Origin: Candidatus Dietzia intestinipullorum
Lineage (GTDB): Bacteria; Actinomycetota; Actinomycetes; Mycobacteriales; Mycobacteriaceae
Length of the DNA stretch: 64,000 bases
Reading direction: 5' to 3'
Assembly (NCBI GenBank): GCA_019119635.1
Contig: DWWP01000034.1
Span: 62,001 to 126,000 of the forward strand
Position 1 is the stretch's first letter. Every line of letters begins with the position of its first letter. Of this stretch, positions 19,909 through 28,205 are shown one piece after another. The position numbers and the translations under genes were made by a program. A model generated the notes under the pieces. The model did no database searches and had not been told where the DNA came from. It was given only the letters and a program-made list of their open reading frames with translations.

Positions 19909-22071
19909 TCACCACCAGCCGGTCGCGGGCCCCATCTGCCGGGCGAGCTCACCGGAGGCCGACCGCACCCACGTGGCCGAGAGGTGGTGGGAGTCGTGGT
20001 AGACGATCACGTTGCCCACCACGGCCGGGCACCCGTCGGCGCTGCACAGCCCGTCGGTGAGGTCGATCAGACGGACCGAGTCGAGTCCCGCCGCGGCGAG
20101 CGACGACGGGTTGATCGGGGCGATGGACACCTCGCGCGGCATCCCGCATTCCTCGGGGGTGCCCCCGTCGCCGAGGCAGTCGCCCGCGCGTTCGGGGCCC
20201 GTGCCGCGGTTGATCCACGGGGTGTCCCGGATGGCCAGCACCCCGATGCCCTGGTCACCCAGCGCCCGCCACAGATCGACGTACTGGCGGGGCGTCACGT
20301 CGGGGCCGAGGACCCCGACGGGACGCGAGGCGGTGGTGAAGACGAAATCGGGGGAGAGCCCGGCCAGCGCGGCGAGCGCGTTCGGGGTCCAGTCCGCGCA
20401 GCTCTCGTACAGGCCCTCGTCGTTGTCGGAGATCGTGGCGTCGAGCGTGAGCGGGCAGCCCATCTTGAGCACGGTCACCACGCGGAACCCGTAGTGCCGG
20501 CCGATCTCGTCGAGCCCGCTGAGCCAGTGCTCGGCGTGGGATCCGCCGACCAGGGCGACGGTGCGTTCCGCGTTCGGGTCGCCGTACACGCACATCAGTG
20601 CGTCGGTGGACTCGAAGTCGGCGATGCAGCCGTCCATTGTGCTGGCCGGGAGGTCGTGGACGACCTGCACCGGCGAGGGGATGTAGTCGGCGTCCTCGGG
20701 GGTCGGGACGCCCTCGAAGAAGGCGCGGGCGCCCGGGTGGTCGGCGTCGACGACCGAGTCGACGTAGGGCACCGCCGATCGTGACGACGAGGTGGCGGTC
20801 CACCAACCGACGGTGCCGACGCTCGCGACCGCGGCGACGGCGACGAGGGCGGTCGCGCCCACGAACCGCTGGTGCTCCGCAGCGGACCGTACGGGGCCGC
20901 CCCGGGCCGCGTCACGCGCCGCGGCGGCAGGCGTGACGCGGCCCTTCGCCCGGCTGCGCATGCGCAGCGGTCGTTCGATGTACTTCTCGGTGATCAGGGC
21001 CAGCACCACCGAGACGACGACGATGACCACGCCCGCGAGCAGCGACAGGCCCGGCTCGCGGGTGTAGGAGAGCCACAGGATCAGGATCGGCCAGTGCCAC
21101 AGGTACAGCGAGTAGGAGATGTCGCCGAGGCGGCGGAAGGCGCGGGCGGAGAGCAGCCACGCGACGGGGTCTCGTCGCGGCGTCGCGACCTCGCCCTCGG
21201 GCAGATTGCCGCCGAGGACCACCAGCAGCGCGCCGCCGATCGGGTACCAGGCCAGGGGACCGGGGAAGTGGGCTGCGCCGTCGATGAGGAAGCCGCAACT
21301 GACGATCATCCCCAGGCCGAGCACGGTCGTGAGCATCCGGAGCGGCCACGGCAGGACGACCCCGGCCAGGAGGACCGCCGCGATACCACCGATGAGGAGC
21401 TCCCAGATCCGGGCGCCGGTGTCGTAGTAGTTCCACGGCTGGTTGGCGATCTGCCCCTGCACGGCCCACCAGGCCGAGAGCACGGTGCCGACGATCACGA
21501 CGGCGAGCAGCAGTCGCTCGGGCGAGCCGCGCCGCACGACGCGTCGCCACAGGGCGGTGAGTCCGAGCACGACGACCAGGGCGAGCACGTAGAACTGCCC
21601 CTGGACCGACATGGACCACAGATGCTGCATCGGCGAGATGGTCGCGTCCGCGGCCGCGTAGTCCTGCGAGGTGAACGCGAGTTCCCAGTTCTGGTAATAG
21701 AGCAGTGTCGCGGCGGTCTGGTCGAGGATCGCCGACCACTGCGTGGGGGGCTTGATGAGCAGGGTGCCCGCCACGGTGGCGGTGACCGTGACGACCAGGG
21801 CCGGGTACAGGCGGCGCGCGAGTCGTTTGAGATGCGGCAGCGGGTTGAGAGAGGTCCGGTCGTCCGCGGCGCCACGCATGAGTGAGCCGAGGAAGAAGAA
21901 GCCCGAGAGCGTGAGGAACACGTCGACGCCGCCGGAGACACGGCCCATCCACAGGTGGAAGACGACGACGAGCGCGATGGCCAGGCCACGCAGCCCGTCG
22001 ATGTCGTGCCTGTAGGCCATCTTCCGCCGGGGCCGGCGAGGCGGCGCGGTGGGAGATTCTGGGGAGGCCAC
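19909..22071 (-). CDS. Membrane acyltransferase (OafA/YrhL type) with C-terminal SGNH domain
   Basis: 720 residues from a GTG at 22071; an ATG at 22020 (MAYRHDIDGLRG) is an alternative. The N-terminal acyltransferase-3 domain has YRHDIDGLRGLAIALVVVFH and about ten membrane segments to residue 360 or so. After one more span (about 408-425) comes an extracytoplasmic SGNH domain with ALVGGSHAEHW and DSHHLSATW, supplying the nucleophile Ser and the Asp/His pair. Such fusions O-acetylate cell-wall or surface polysaccharides. The acceptor is unknown; peptidoglycan, arabinogalactan or glycolipids are possible. Confidence 0.92.
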   Translation of the reverse strand: MASPESPTAPPRRPRRKMAYRHDIDGLRGLAIALVVVFHLWMGRVSGGVDVFLTLSGFFFLGSLMRGAADDRTSLNPLPHLKRLARRLYPALVVTVTATVAGTLLIKPPTQWSAILDQTAATLLYYQNWELAFTSQDYAAADATISPMQHLWSMSVQGQFYVLALVVVLGLTALWRRVVRRGSPERLLLAVVIVGTVLSAWWAVQGQIANQPWNYYDTGARIWELLIGGIAAVLLAGVVLPWPLRMLTTVLGLGMIVSCGFLIDGAAHFPGPLAWYPIGGALLVVLGGNLPEGEVATPRRDPVAWLLSARAFRRLGDISYSLYLWHWPILILWLSYTREPGLSLLAGVVIVVVSVVLALITEKYIERPLRMRSRAKGRVTPAAAARDAARGGPVRSAAEHQRFVGATALVAVAAVASVGTVGWWTATSSSRSAVPYVDSVVDADHPGARAFFEGVPTPEDADYIPSPVQVVHDLPASTMDGCIADFESTDALMCVYGDPNAERTVALVGGSHAEHWLSGLDEIGRHYGFRVVTVLKMGCPLTLDATISDNDEGLYESCADWTPNALAALAGLSPDFVFTTASRPVGVLGPDVTPRQYVDLWRALGDQGIGVLAIRDTPWINRGTGPERAGDCLGDGGTPEECGMPREVSIAPINPSSLAAAGLDSVRLIDLTDGLCSADGCPAVVGNVIVYHDSHHLSATWVRSASGELARQMGPATGWW

Positions 22072-22195
22072 TGGCAGGTACTTCCTGACGGTTCGGCGGG
22101 GTTCGGGACGATGATCCGGCCCGGCGCCTACGCGATCACGGCGCGGCGGAGCCGGGTCCGATTAGACCACAGAGAGGCCGCCGTCCCCACGTTGG

Positions 22196-22201
22196 TACAG
22201 T
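22196..22201 (+). promoter_or_regulatory. -10-like element for the leader ORF
   Basis: TACAGT ends 7 nt before the ATG at 22209, the same geometry as other leaderless starts in the window. Confidence 0.45.
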
Positions 22202-22208
22202 CCGGCGC

Positions 22209-22253
22209 ATGATGATCTCGCCGCCGACCGGCCACGATCCCGTGGGCTCGTAG
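22209..22253 (+). CDS. Candidate 14-residue leader peptide
   Basis: ATGATG opens a 14-codon frame (MMISPPTGHDPVGS) ending in TAG at 22251-22253, 8 nt before the next gene's ATG. A -10-like TACAGT places the transcript start at or next to its first codon. If it is translated from a leaderless mRNA, ribosomes ending here could re-initiate at 22262. There are no runs of one regulatory codon; two consecutive Pro codons are present. It is unsupported beyond position and promoter geometry. Confidence 0.35.
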   Translation: MMISPPTGHDPVGS

Positions 22254-22261
22254 GAACCCCG

Positions 22262-22849
22262 ATGAGGCGTGGCGCATGGGGGACACTCGTGGGGATGCTC
22301 GCCCCGGCGGTGCTCGCGCTCGTGCTCTGGGTGCTGGCAGCGCCGCGGTCGGAGCTGCTGTCGGTGGGCGGTGGCCGAGGGGTGAGGATCGGCGACGAGG
22401 GCGCGGCCGGCGGAGCCCAGCTGCTGATGCTCGCGATCCTGCTCGGGTTCGCGGCGGCGTGTTCTGCGCTCGTGTTGTGGCACCGCCACCCGGGGCTGCG
22501 CCGGCCCTCCGGCGTGCCCGCGCTGGTGCTCCTGCCGGGTCTGGTGTGTGCGGTTGTCGCCGCGCTCGCCTCGCCGGCGGCGGCGCTCCTCGCCTCGCCT
22601 CCCTCCGACAGTGAGGCCGGGCAGGTCGTCGCGCAGGCACCGGCGGCCGGGGAACTGTTCTTCGGCCGCATGATCTACGGGGTGTCCGGCCCGGAGTGGG
22701 GCCTCTTCCCGCCGGGGACCGGCTGGCTCGTCTGGGGCACGATGATCGCCGCGTTCACGGTGGCCGCGCTGGCCCATTTCAGTCCGTCCCGACAGCTCGG
22801 GGACGAGCCCGTCGCGGGACCCGATCAGGCCGCCGCGGCCGCGGACTGA
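22262..22849 (+). CDS. Hypothetical membrane protein
   Basis: 195 residues with about four hydrophobic segments (near residues 8-25, 52-72, 85-110 and 150-176). It carries external or loop stretches GGGRGVRIGDEGAAGG and SPPSDSEAGQVVAQAPAAG. I recognise no family. There is no obvious ribosome binding site before the ATG at 22262; the short frame ending at 22253 may couple translation. It is convergent with nrtR, with only 5 nt between stops. Confidence 0.7.
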   Translation: MRRGAWGTLVGMLAPAVLALVLWVLAAPRSELLSVGGGRGVRIGDEGAAGGAQLLMLAILLGFAAACSALVLWHRHPGLRRPSGVPALVLLPGLVCAVVAALASPAAALLASPPSDSEAGQVVAQAPAAGELFFGRMIYGVSGPEWGLFPPGTGWLVWGTMIAAFTVAALAHFSPSRQLGDEPVAGPDQAAAAAD

Positions 22850-22854
22850 CGCGG

Positions 22855-23568
22855 TCACCCCGCCCCGCCGCGCTGGGCGGGCGGCCGCAGTGCCGCGAAC
22901 TGGTCGGTGATCCGCAGTCGTCGTTCGGCGAACCGGTAGAGGGCGGCCGGCCGGCCGCCCGTGGGGCCGGGGGGCGCGCTGCGCCCGCACCGCACGAGCT
23001 CGCCGCGGCGCGTGAGGACGCGCTGCAGGTTGGTCGGATCCACCGGGTGGCCGAGGGCGGCCGCGTAGAGCTGGGCCAGCTCGGAGAGCGTGAACTCCTC
23101 CGGGGCGAGCGCGAAGCCGAGCGTGGAGTAGGACAGTTTGGCGGCCAGGCGCGCCCGCGACCGGGCCACGATCTCGGCGTGGTCGTAAACGGTGTCCGGG
23201 AGCTCGTCCACGCGGAACCACGCGGTGTCGTCCGGGATGGCCGGATCGGTGTCGCAGGGCAGGAGGCCGAGGAATCCGGAGGCGAACTCCCGGCAACGGG
23301 GGACCCGGTGCGGGTCGGAGAACTCGGCGACGGACTCGAGGTGGCTCACCGTCCGGACGTCGACCTTCTCCGCGAGCTGCCGCGTGGCGGAGGTCGCGAG
23401 GTCCTCGTCGTCCCTGACGGTGCCGCCCGGCAACGCCCACCGGCCCGCCTGCGCTCCGAGGGCGTGCTGCCAGAGCAGCACGTGGAGCACCGGTGCGGAG
23501 GATTCGGGCACCGGCCTCGCCTGGGCCACGACGACGAGGACGACGTGTCCGGTGTTACACTTCGACAT
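22855..23568 (-). CDS. nrtR: NrtR-type NUDIX transcriptional regulator of NAD synthesis
   Basis: 237 residues from the ATG at 23568. An N-terminal NUDIX-like domain ([20 protein letters not shown]) is followed by a C-terminal winged helix (about residues 150-225: [34 protein letters not shown]). The NUDIX box is degenerate: the usual REUxEExGU appears as RQLAEKVDV. It probably senses ADP-ribose or a related nucleotide without hydrolysing it, as known for NrtR/NdnR repressors. It is divergent from nadA. The palindrome touching its start codon predicts repression of both itself and nadA-nadC. Confidence 0.88.
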   Translation of the reverse strand: MSKCNTGHVVLVVVAQARPVPESSAPVLHVLLWQHALGAQAGRWALPGGTVRDDEDLATSATRQLAEKVDVRTVSHLESVAEFSDPHRVPRCREFASGFLGLLPCDTDPAIPDDTAWFRVDELPDTVYDHAEIVARSRARLAAKLSYSTLGFALAPEEFTLSELAQLYAAALGHPVDPTNLQRVLTRRGELVRCGRSAPPGPTGGRPAALYRFAERRLRITDQFAALRPPAQRGGAG

Positions 23569-23591
23569 GTTTTCGATTGTAAGTCGAAAAC
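23569..23591. promoter_or_regulatory. NrtR operator palindrome with embedded -10 for nrtR
   Basis: Perfect inverted repeat GTTTTCGA (23569-23576) and TCGAAAAC (23584-23591), separated by 7 nt. It begins at the base next to the nrtR ATG (23568 on the minus strand). TACAAT, read on the minus strand at 23576-23581, ends 7 nt before that ATG, giving a likely leaderless nrtR transcript whose promoter is covered by the repeat. The nadA ATG is 47 nt away on the other side. Confidence 0.8.
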
Positions 23592-23638
23592 GGGGCGGAT
23601 GGTATTCGCCCCGGACGAAGAGATCGGGAGGGGCAGAC

Positions 23639-24700
23639 ATGACCACTGCCACGGGAACGCAGACCACGACCCGGCGGCTCGCGTCGCCGCTGGCAGACCG
23701 GGTCCGCCGGGGCCGGCACGGGTACACGGGGGTGGAGCCCACCGCGGAGTGGGCGGAGGAGATCCGGAGACTCGCCGCCGAGCGCGATGCCGTGATCCTC
23801 GCGCACAACTACCAGGTCCCGGCGATCCAGGACATCGCCCATCACGTGGGTGACTCGCTGGCCCTCTCGCGTCTGGCCGCGAGCTCGCAGCAGTCGACCA
23901 TCGTCTTCTGCGGCGTTCATTTCATGGCCGAGACCGCCAAGATCCTCTCGCCGGAGAAGACGGTGCTCATCCCCGACGAGGAGGCCGGGTGCTCGCTGGC
24001 GGAGTCGATCGACGCCGAGCAGTTGGCCGAATGGAAGTCCGAGCACCCCGACGCCGTCGTGGTCTCCTACGTCAACACGACCGCCGCGGTGAAGGCGCTC
24101 ACCGACATCTGCTGCACGAGCTCGAACGCTGTGGACGTGGTGGAGTCCATCGATCCGGACCGCGAGGTGCTCTTCCTGCCGGACCAGTTCCTCGGTGCCC
24201 ACGTGCGCCGCGCGACGGGGCGGGACAACGTGCTGGTGTGGGCCGGGGAGTGCCACGTCCACGCGGCGATCAACGGCGATCAGCTCACCGAGCGGTCGCA
24301 GTCGCACCCCGGGGCCGAGCTCTTCGTGCACCCCGAGTGCGGGTGCGCCACCAGCGCCCTGCACCTGGCCACCGAGGGGGCGGTCCCCGCCGACCGGGTG
24401 AAGATCCTGTCGACGGGCGGGATGGTCGACGCCGCCCGCGCATCGGGTGCCGGCGAGGTGCTGGTGGCCACCGAGGTCGGCATGATCCACCAGTTGCGCA
24501 AGGCGGCGCCGGAGATCGACTTCATGCCCGTCAACGAGAACGCGAGCTGCCCCTACATGAAGATGATCACCCCGGCGGCGCTGCTCCGCACACTGGCCGA
24601 AGGCGCAGACGAGGTCCACGTGGACGCCGCCACCGCCGAGGCCGCCCGCGGGTCCGTGGAGCGGATGGTGGCGATCGGCAACCCGGGGTCCGGGGAGTGA
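23639..24700 (+). CDS. nadA: Quinolinate synthase
   Basis: 353 residues from the ATG at 23639, with GGGAGGGG upstream. It condenses iminoaspartate with dihydroxyacetone phosphate to quinolinate using a 4Fe-4S cluster. The three expected ligand cysteines are visible: Cys91 (FCGVHFMAE), Cys234 (HPECGC) and Cys304 (NASCPYMKM). Substrate-binding motifs ILAHNYQVP and [10 protein letters not shown] are present. It overlaps nadC by GTGA. No L-aspartate oxidase gene (nadB) lies between or beside them, so the iminoaspartate source is not encoded here. Regulation by NrtR is expected. Confidence 0.96.
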   Translation: MTTATGTQTTTRRLASPLADRVRRGRHGYTGVEPTAEWAEEIRRLAAERDAVILAHNYQVPAIQDIAHHVGDSLALSRLAASSQQSTIVFCGVHFMAETAKILSPEKTVLIPDEEAGCSLAESIDAEQLAEWKSEHPDAVVVSYVNTTAAVKALTDICCTSSNAVDVVESIDPDREVLFLPDQFLGAHVRRATGRDNVLVWAGECHVHAAINGDQLTERSQSHPGAELFVHPECGCATSALHLATEGAVPADRVKILSTGGMVDAARASGAGEVLVATEVGMIHQLRKAAPEIDFMPVNENASCPYMKMITPAALLRTLAEGADEVHVDAATAEAARGSVERMVAIGNPGSGE

Positions 24701-25587
24701 GCGCAGCGGCCGACCGGGCAGGTGCGCTCGGCGCCGGTGTCGACCCCGATACCCGGCAGGACGCGCTGCTGATCGTCCGGCGCGCCCTGGAGGAGGACCT
24801 GCGGTACGGCCCCGACGCCACCTCGGTGGCCACCGTTCCCGCAGGGGCCCGGGCCGTGGCGCGCATGGTCACCCGGCAGGACGGTGTGGTCGCGGGACTG
24901 CCGTTGATCGAGATGGTGGCGACGGAGGTGCTCGGTGAGGACGCCCGCGTCGTGCTCCTGGCGAGCGACGGTGACCGCGTGGCGGCCGGCGACGCCGTCG
25001 CCGAGATCACCGCGCCGGCGCTCGGTCTGCTGACCATGGAGCGGACGATGCTCAACCTCGTCTGCCATCTGTCCGGGATCGCCACCGCGACCCGCGAGTG
25101 GGCGGACGCCCTCGAGGGGACCCGGTGCGCCGTGCGGGACACGCGTAAGACCCTCCCGGGCATGCGGCTGCTGCAGAAGTACGCGGTGCGGTGCGGGGGC
25201 GGCGTCAATCACCGACTGGGGCTGGGCGACGCCGTCCTCGTCAAGGACAACCACGTCGTCGCCGCCGGCGGGGTGCGCCCCGCCCTCGAGGCGGTCCGCG
25301 AACAGTTCCCGGGCCTGCCGTGCGAGGTCGAGGTCGATTCGCTCGAGCAGCTGGACCAGATGCTCGAGGCGGGGGTGGACCTGGTGCTCCTGGACAACTT
25401 CGCGGTGTGGCAGACCCAGATCGCCGTGCAGCGCCGCGACAAGGTCTCTCCCGGCACGCGGCTGGAGTCCAGCGGGGGCCTCACTTCGGACGTGGCCGCC
25501 GACTACGCGCGGTGTGGCGTGGACTTCCTCGCCGTGGGTGCGCTGACGCACTCTGTCACCGCCCTGGACCTCGGACTGGACATGTGA
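24697..25587 (+). CDS. nadC: Nicotinate-nucleotide pyrophosphorylase (quinolinate phosphoribosyltransferase)
   Basis: 296 residues from a GTG overlapping the nadA stop by 4 nt. It converts quinolinate and PRPP to nicotinate mononucleotide. [52 protein letters not shown] and [15 protein letters not shown] are family signatures, covering the PRPP- and quinolinate-binding Arg/Lys/His residues. Length is typical. It forms the nadA-nadC operon under the palindromic operator. Confidence 0.96.
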   Translation: MSAAADRAGALGAGVDPDTRQDALLIVRRALEEDLRYGPDATSVATVPAGARAVARMVTRQDGVVAGLPLIEMVATEVLGEDARVVLLASDGDRVAAGDAVAEITAPALGLLTMERTMLNLVCHLSGIATATREWADALEGTRCAVRDTRKTLPGMRLLQKYAVRCGGGVNHRLGLGDAVLVKDNHVVAAGGVRPALEAVREQFPGLPCEVEVDSLEQLDQMLEAGVDLVLLDNFAVWQTQIAVQRRDKVSPGTRLESSGGLTSDVAADYARCGVDFLAVGALTHSVTALDLGLDM

Positions 25588-25640
25588 CCTGAGTCCTGTC
25601 CCGGGGAGGCGGCCGGGGGTGCCGCCGCGCAGGTTCGGCG

Positions 25641-25646
25641 TAGGGT
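25641..25646 (+). promoter_or_regulatory. -10-like element, leaderless start
   Basis: TAGGGT ends 8 nt before the ATG at 25655. Confidence 0.45.
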
Positions 25647-25654
25647 GCACGTCT

Positions 25655-26179
25655 ATGACGGGCTTCGGGGACGCGAGCGAGAAGCGATCGGCGGCAGAGC
25701 GACGGCAGCAGCGGATGGCGGAGGCCCGCCGCCGCGTCGAGTCGGGGGAGAACACCGCTCCACCACCGGCGGCTCCCGCCCCGACGCCGGCCTCCCGCCC
25801 ACGTGCGGCCCGGTCGCCCGGGGCCGGCGCGGTCAACCCCACCGCCGCGCCCGGGTCGACGTATGCGGTCTGGCGCAGTGTCCAGCATTTCTGCACCACG
25901 GACTCACTCCCGGACGCCCGGAGCGGCGACCTCGACCTGCTCGTGGCCTGGTCGGACACGCTCCAGCCGTTCCGGCTCCGCCAGCGGGTCGTCGCCCGGC
26001 TCGACTCGCACGGCACCTGGTCGCCGGTGTGCTACGCCAAGGACGGGCGTCGCGAACCCATCAGCCAGGCCCAGGCGGACAAGTACCGCGAGGCGCGCCT
26101 CGGGGATTCGACGATGTCCGGGGGTGCCGTGCGTCCCCTCGACGACTCCGCCCACCCGGAGGTCACCGAGGAGCTCTGA
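25655..26179 (+). CDS. Hypothetical protein with disordered N-terminus
   Basis: 174 residues. A charged, helical start rich in Arg/Glu (about residues 8-30) and an Ala/Pro-rich linker (about 33-65) precede a compact C-terminal domain. That domain contains YAVWRSVQHFCTTDSL, SGDLDLLVAWSDTLQPFRLR and WSPVCYAKDGRREPISQAQ. No membrane segment or signal peptide is seen. I do not recognise the family. It has its own probable leaderless promoter, so it is not clearly part of the nadA-nadC operon. Confidence 0.7.
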   Translation: MTGFGDASEKRSAAERRQQRMAEARRRVESGENTAPPPAAPAPTPASRPRAARSPGAGAVNPTAAPGSTYAVWRSVQHFCTTDSLPDARSGDLDLLVAWSDTLQPFRLRQRVVARLDSHGTWSPVCYAKDGRREPISQAQADKYREARLGDSTMSGGAVRPLDDSAHPEVTEEL

Positions 26180-26191
26180 GCCGGCCCGGGT

Positions 26192-26665
26192 TCACGCGAG
26201 CGCGAACCGCCGTCCCTCCGGCTCCGGACCCGTGCTGAGGATCACCTCGTCGGTGCCCGCGCGCGCCGCGGCACGGGCGGTCGTCTCCTTAACGGTGTCG
26301 ACCACCTCGTCGTCGTCCCCGGATTCGGGCACGGCCTCGGCGTCGCCGGGCTGATCGCGGACCGGGACCACCTTCCCGTTGCGCTCCAGGTCGATCACGG
26401 CCGTGCGTGCCGCCCGGGCGTACCGCAGGTTCCGCAGGGCGGGGGAGTCGACGTCGGGCGCCGCCGGATCCACGTCAGCCACGCGCAGTGGCTCTCCGGA
26501 CGGCGACTCGTAGGCCTCGCAGACCGACTCGACGAGCTCGTCCAGACCGAGGCTGTCCCATTCGCCGAGCTTGTCCACGATGATCATCCGGGCACGGTCG
26601 AGGGTCGGCTGGTCCGGGACGGTCGCGGAGTCGATCGCGGAGCGGATCTCATCGGGAGAGTTCAT
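26192..26665 (-). CDS. Hypothetical acidic protein
   Basis: 157 residues from the ATG at 26665. The first half (about residues 1-65) is helical and acidic (DRARMIIVDKLGEWDSLGLDELVESVCEAY). A charged second half contains NLRYARAARTAVIDLERNGKVV, which looks like a small winged or beta-turn element, then a low-complexity Glu/Asp stretch and an Ala/Arg helix. No membrane segments. Family unknown. The gene is convergent with the preceding one, with 12 nt between stops. Confidence 0.65.
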   Translation of the reverse strand: MNSPDEIRSAIDSATVPDQPTLDRARMIIVDKLGEWDSLGLDELVESVCEAYESPSGEPLRVADVDPAAPDVDSPALRNLRYARAARTAVIDLERNGKVVPVRDQPGDAEAVPESGDDDEVVDTVKETTARAAARAGTDEVILSTGPEPEGRRFALA

Positions 26666-26709
26666 GACCCGAGCCTGCCAGCCGGGGTGCCCGCCCGCAC
26701 CCCGGCTGG

Positions 26710-27702
26710 TCAGACGGGCCGGTGATGGTCGTCGACCTCGGAGACGCCGGTCACCACCGCGTCGGCGATCTTCCAGTTCAACGCCGTGAGACGGCGCCGC
26801 ACCTCGGCCAGGCGGTCCACCGAGACGTCCTCCTCGGCGGCGGGCACGAGGAACGCCTCCACATGGAAGACGTGCCCCTCGTCGCGGAGTCGCGCGCCGT
26901 GGTCCCGCGCCCACGGCACATCGGCGAGTTCGCGATCGACCCGGTGCACCAGCGGGTGGACCCCGCTGCCGTCGAACCGGGTGGGACGGGCATCGGTGAG
27001 GCCGCCGATCGCGCCCCGCGTGTTGTTGACGCCGTCCCGGATGATCGAGGCACTGACGAGCAGGGCCGCGACCGCATCCGCCCACCAGAAGCCCAGGCCG
27101 ATCCCGGCGACGCCCACGATGGTGGCCACGCCGGTCTTCCAGTCGGCGCGGTTCATATCCGCGTCGGCGTGGAGGACCTTGTCGTGCAGGGTGGCGGCCG
27201 GCGCCGCCTTCAACCGTCCGAGGATGACCGGGCCGATGCAGGACAGCGCCATGACCGCCATCATGAGCCATCCCGACCAGAACACGAACCCACCGATCTC
27301 CAGGACGCCGAGAGGGGGACGCTCGCCGCTCACCAGGCTGATCCCGGAATCGACGACGAGGAAGGCGCCGACCCCCAGGAGGGACACCCCGGCCACCAGG
27401 TGCCCGACCCCGACCGCCCGGTGACGACCGAACGGGAAGCGGGCCGAGGGCGCCGCGCCGGCGATCCGCAGCGATACGAGGAACGCCAGGGGCGGCAGGA
27501 ACGAGAGTGCATCCTCGATCCAGGCCGTCTTCATCGCCTGCGACTGGCCCGCCACGGCGTAGACGGCGGCGACGGTGGCGACCAGGACCGCGATCGTCGC
27601 CCACTCCAGGCGTACCGCCCGGCGCAGCGCGGCCCGCTCGGCGTCCGGAAGCTCGCCGTGGCTCTGCACGGTGCCGCCGTGCCCGCCTCCGGTCCGGCTC
27701 AT
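26710..27702 (-). CDS. Cation diffusion facilitator (CDF) transporter
   Basis: 330 residues from the ATG at 27702, with GGAGG upstream. Six membrane segments and a cytoplasmic C-terminal domain match the CDF family of divalent-metal exporters. The metal-site motifs are AWIEDALSFLPPL in TM2, where the usual second Asp is replaced, and HADADMNRADWKTG in TM5. RFPFGRHRA is also characteristic. The ATG overlaps the stop of the solute-binding lipoprotein gene (ATGA), so the two are coupled. The metal (Zn, Mn, Fe or Ni) cannot be assigned. Confidence 0.88.
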   Translation of the reverse strand: MSRTGGGHGGTVQSHGELPDAERAALRRAVRLEWATIAVLVATVAAVYAVAGQSQAMKTAWIEDALSFLPPLAFLVSLRIAGAAPSARFPFGRHRAVGVGHLVAGVSLLGVGAFLVVDSGISLVSGERPPLGVLEIGGFVFWSGWLMMAVMALSCIGPVILGRLKAAPAATLHDKVLHADADMNRADWKTGVATIVGVAGIGLGFWWADAVAALLVSASIIRDGVNNTRGAIGGLTDARPTRFDGSGVHPLVHRVDRELADVPWARDHGARLRDEGHVFHVEAFLVPAAEEDVSVDRLAEVRRRLTALNWKIADAVVTGVSEVDDHHRPV

Positions 27703-28205
27703 GACGCCTCCCCGGTGTTCGCGAGGAAGCTCTCGAGCGCGACCAGGAGACCGTTCTCGCCGAGGGGAGTGGCCATCACCCGCTCCCTGCTCTCGCCTTC
27801 GGGGGTGGTCTGCTGCGCGTAGGAGCGGGTGAGAGCGACGTCCTTCTCCCACGGCGACTCCGAGGTGAGGCCGCCGATGAGCACGTCGAGGTCACCGCGT
27901 TCCATCGAGCGCACCAGCTCGCTCTCGACACCCGGCGTCCACTCGACGCGCGCATCGAGTTCCTCCGCGAAATCGGTGACGAGGTCGACTTCGCGGCCCG
28001 CTACCCGCCCGTCGTCGTCGACCTCGGTCCACGGCGGGTTCTCCGTCACGCCCACACGCAGTGCACCGCCGGTGATGCGGTCGAGGCTCCCGTCGGTGTC
28101 GCGGGGGATCGACCCACCGCATGCGGCCGTCGTCGTGAGAACGCACGCTGCGATGGCCCCCGCCAGGAGTCGTCGGCGGCGTCGGCGCCCGGTTCGTCCG
28201 GTCAC
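27699..28205 (-). CDS. Short (one-lobe) family 3-like solute-binding lipoprotein
   Basis: 168 residues from a GTG at 28205 overlapping the alcohol dehydrogenase stop (GTGA). A basic signal peptide ends in the lipobox TTAAC (Cys about residue 29). The mature part has LRVGVTENPPWTEVDDDGRVAGREVDL split over two motifs (LRVGVTENPPW and GREVDLVTDFAEEL) and GDLDVLIGGLTSESPW, the first lobe of periplasmic amino-acid-binding proteins. It then ends about 80-100 residues before such proteins normally do. No permease or ATPase is adjacent. It may be a degenerate binding protein, a sensor, or an accessory to the CDF transporter. Confidence 0.8.
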   Translation of the reverse strand: MTGRTGRRRRRRLLAGAIAACVLTTTAACGGSIPRDTDGSLDRITGGALRVGVTENPPWTEVDDDGRVAGREVDLVTDFAEELDARVEWTPGVESELVRSMERGDLDVLIGGLTSESPWEKDVALTRSYAQQTTPEGESRERVMATPLGENGLLVALESFLANTGEAS

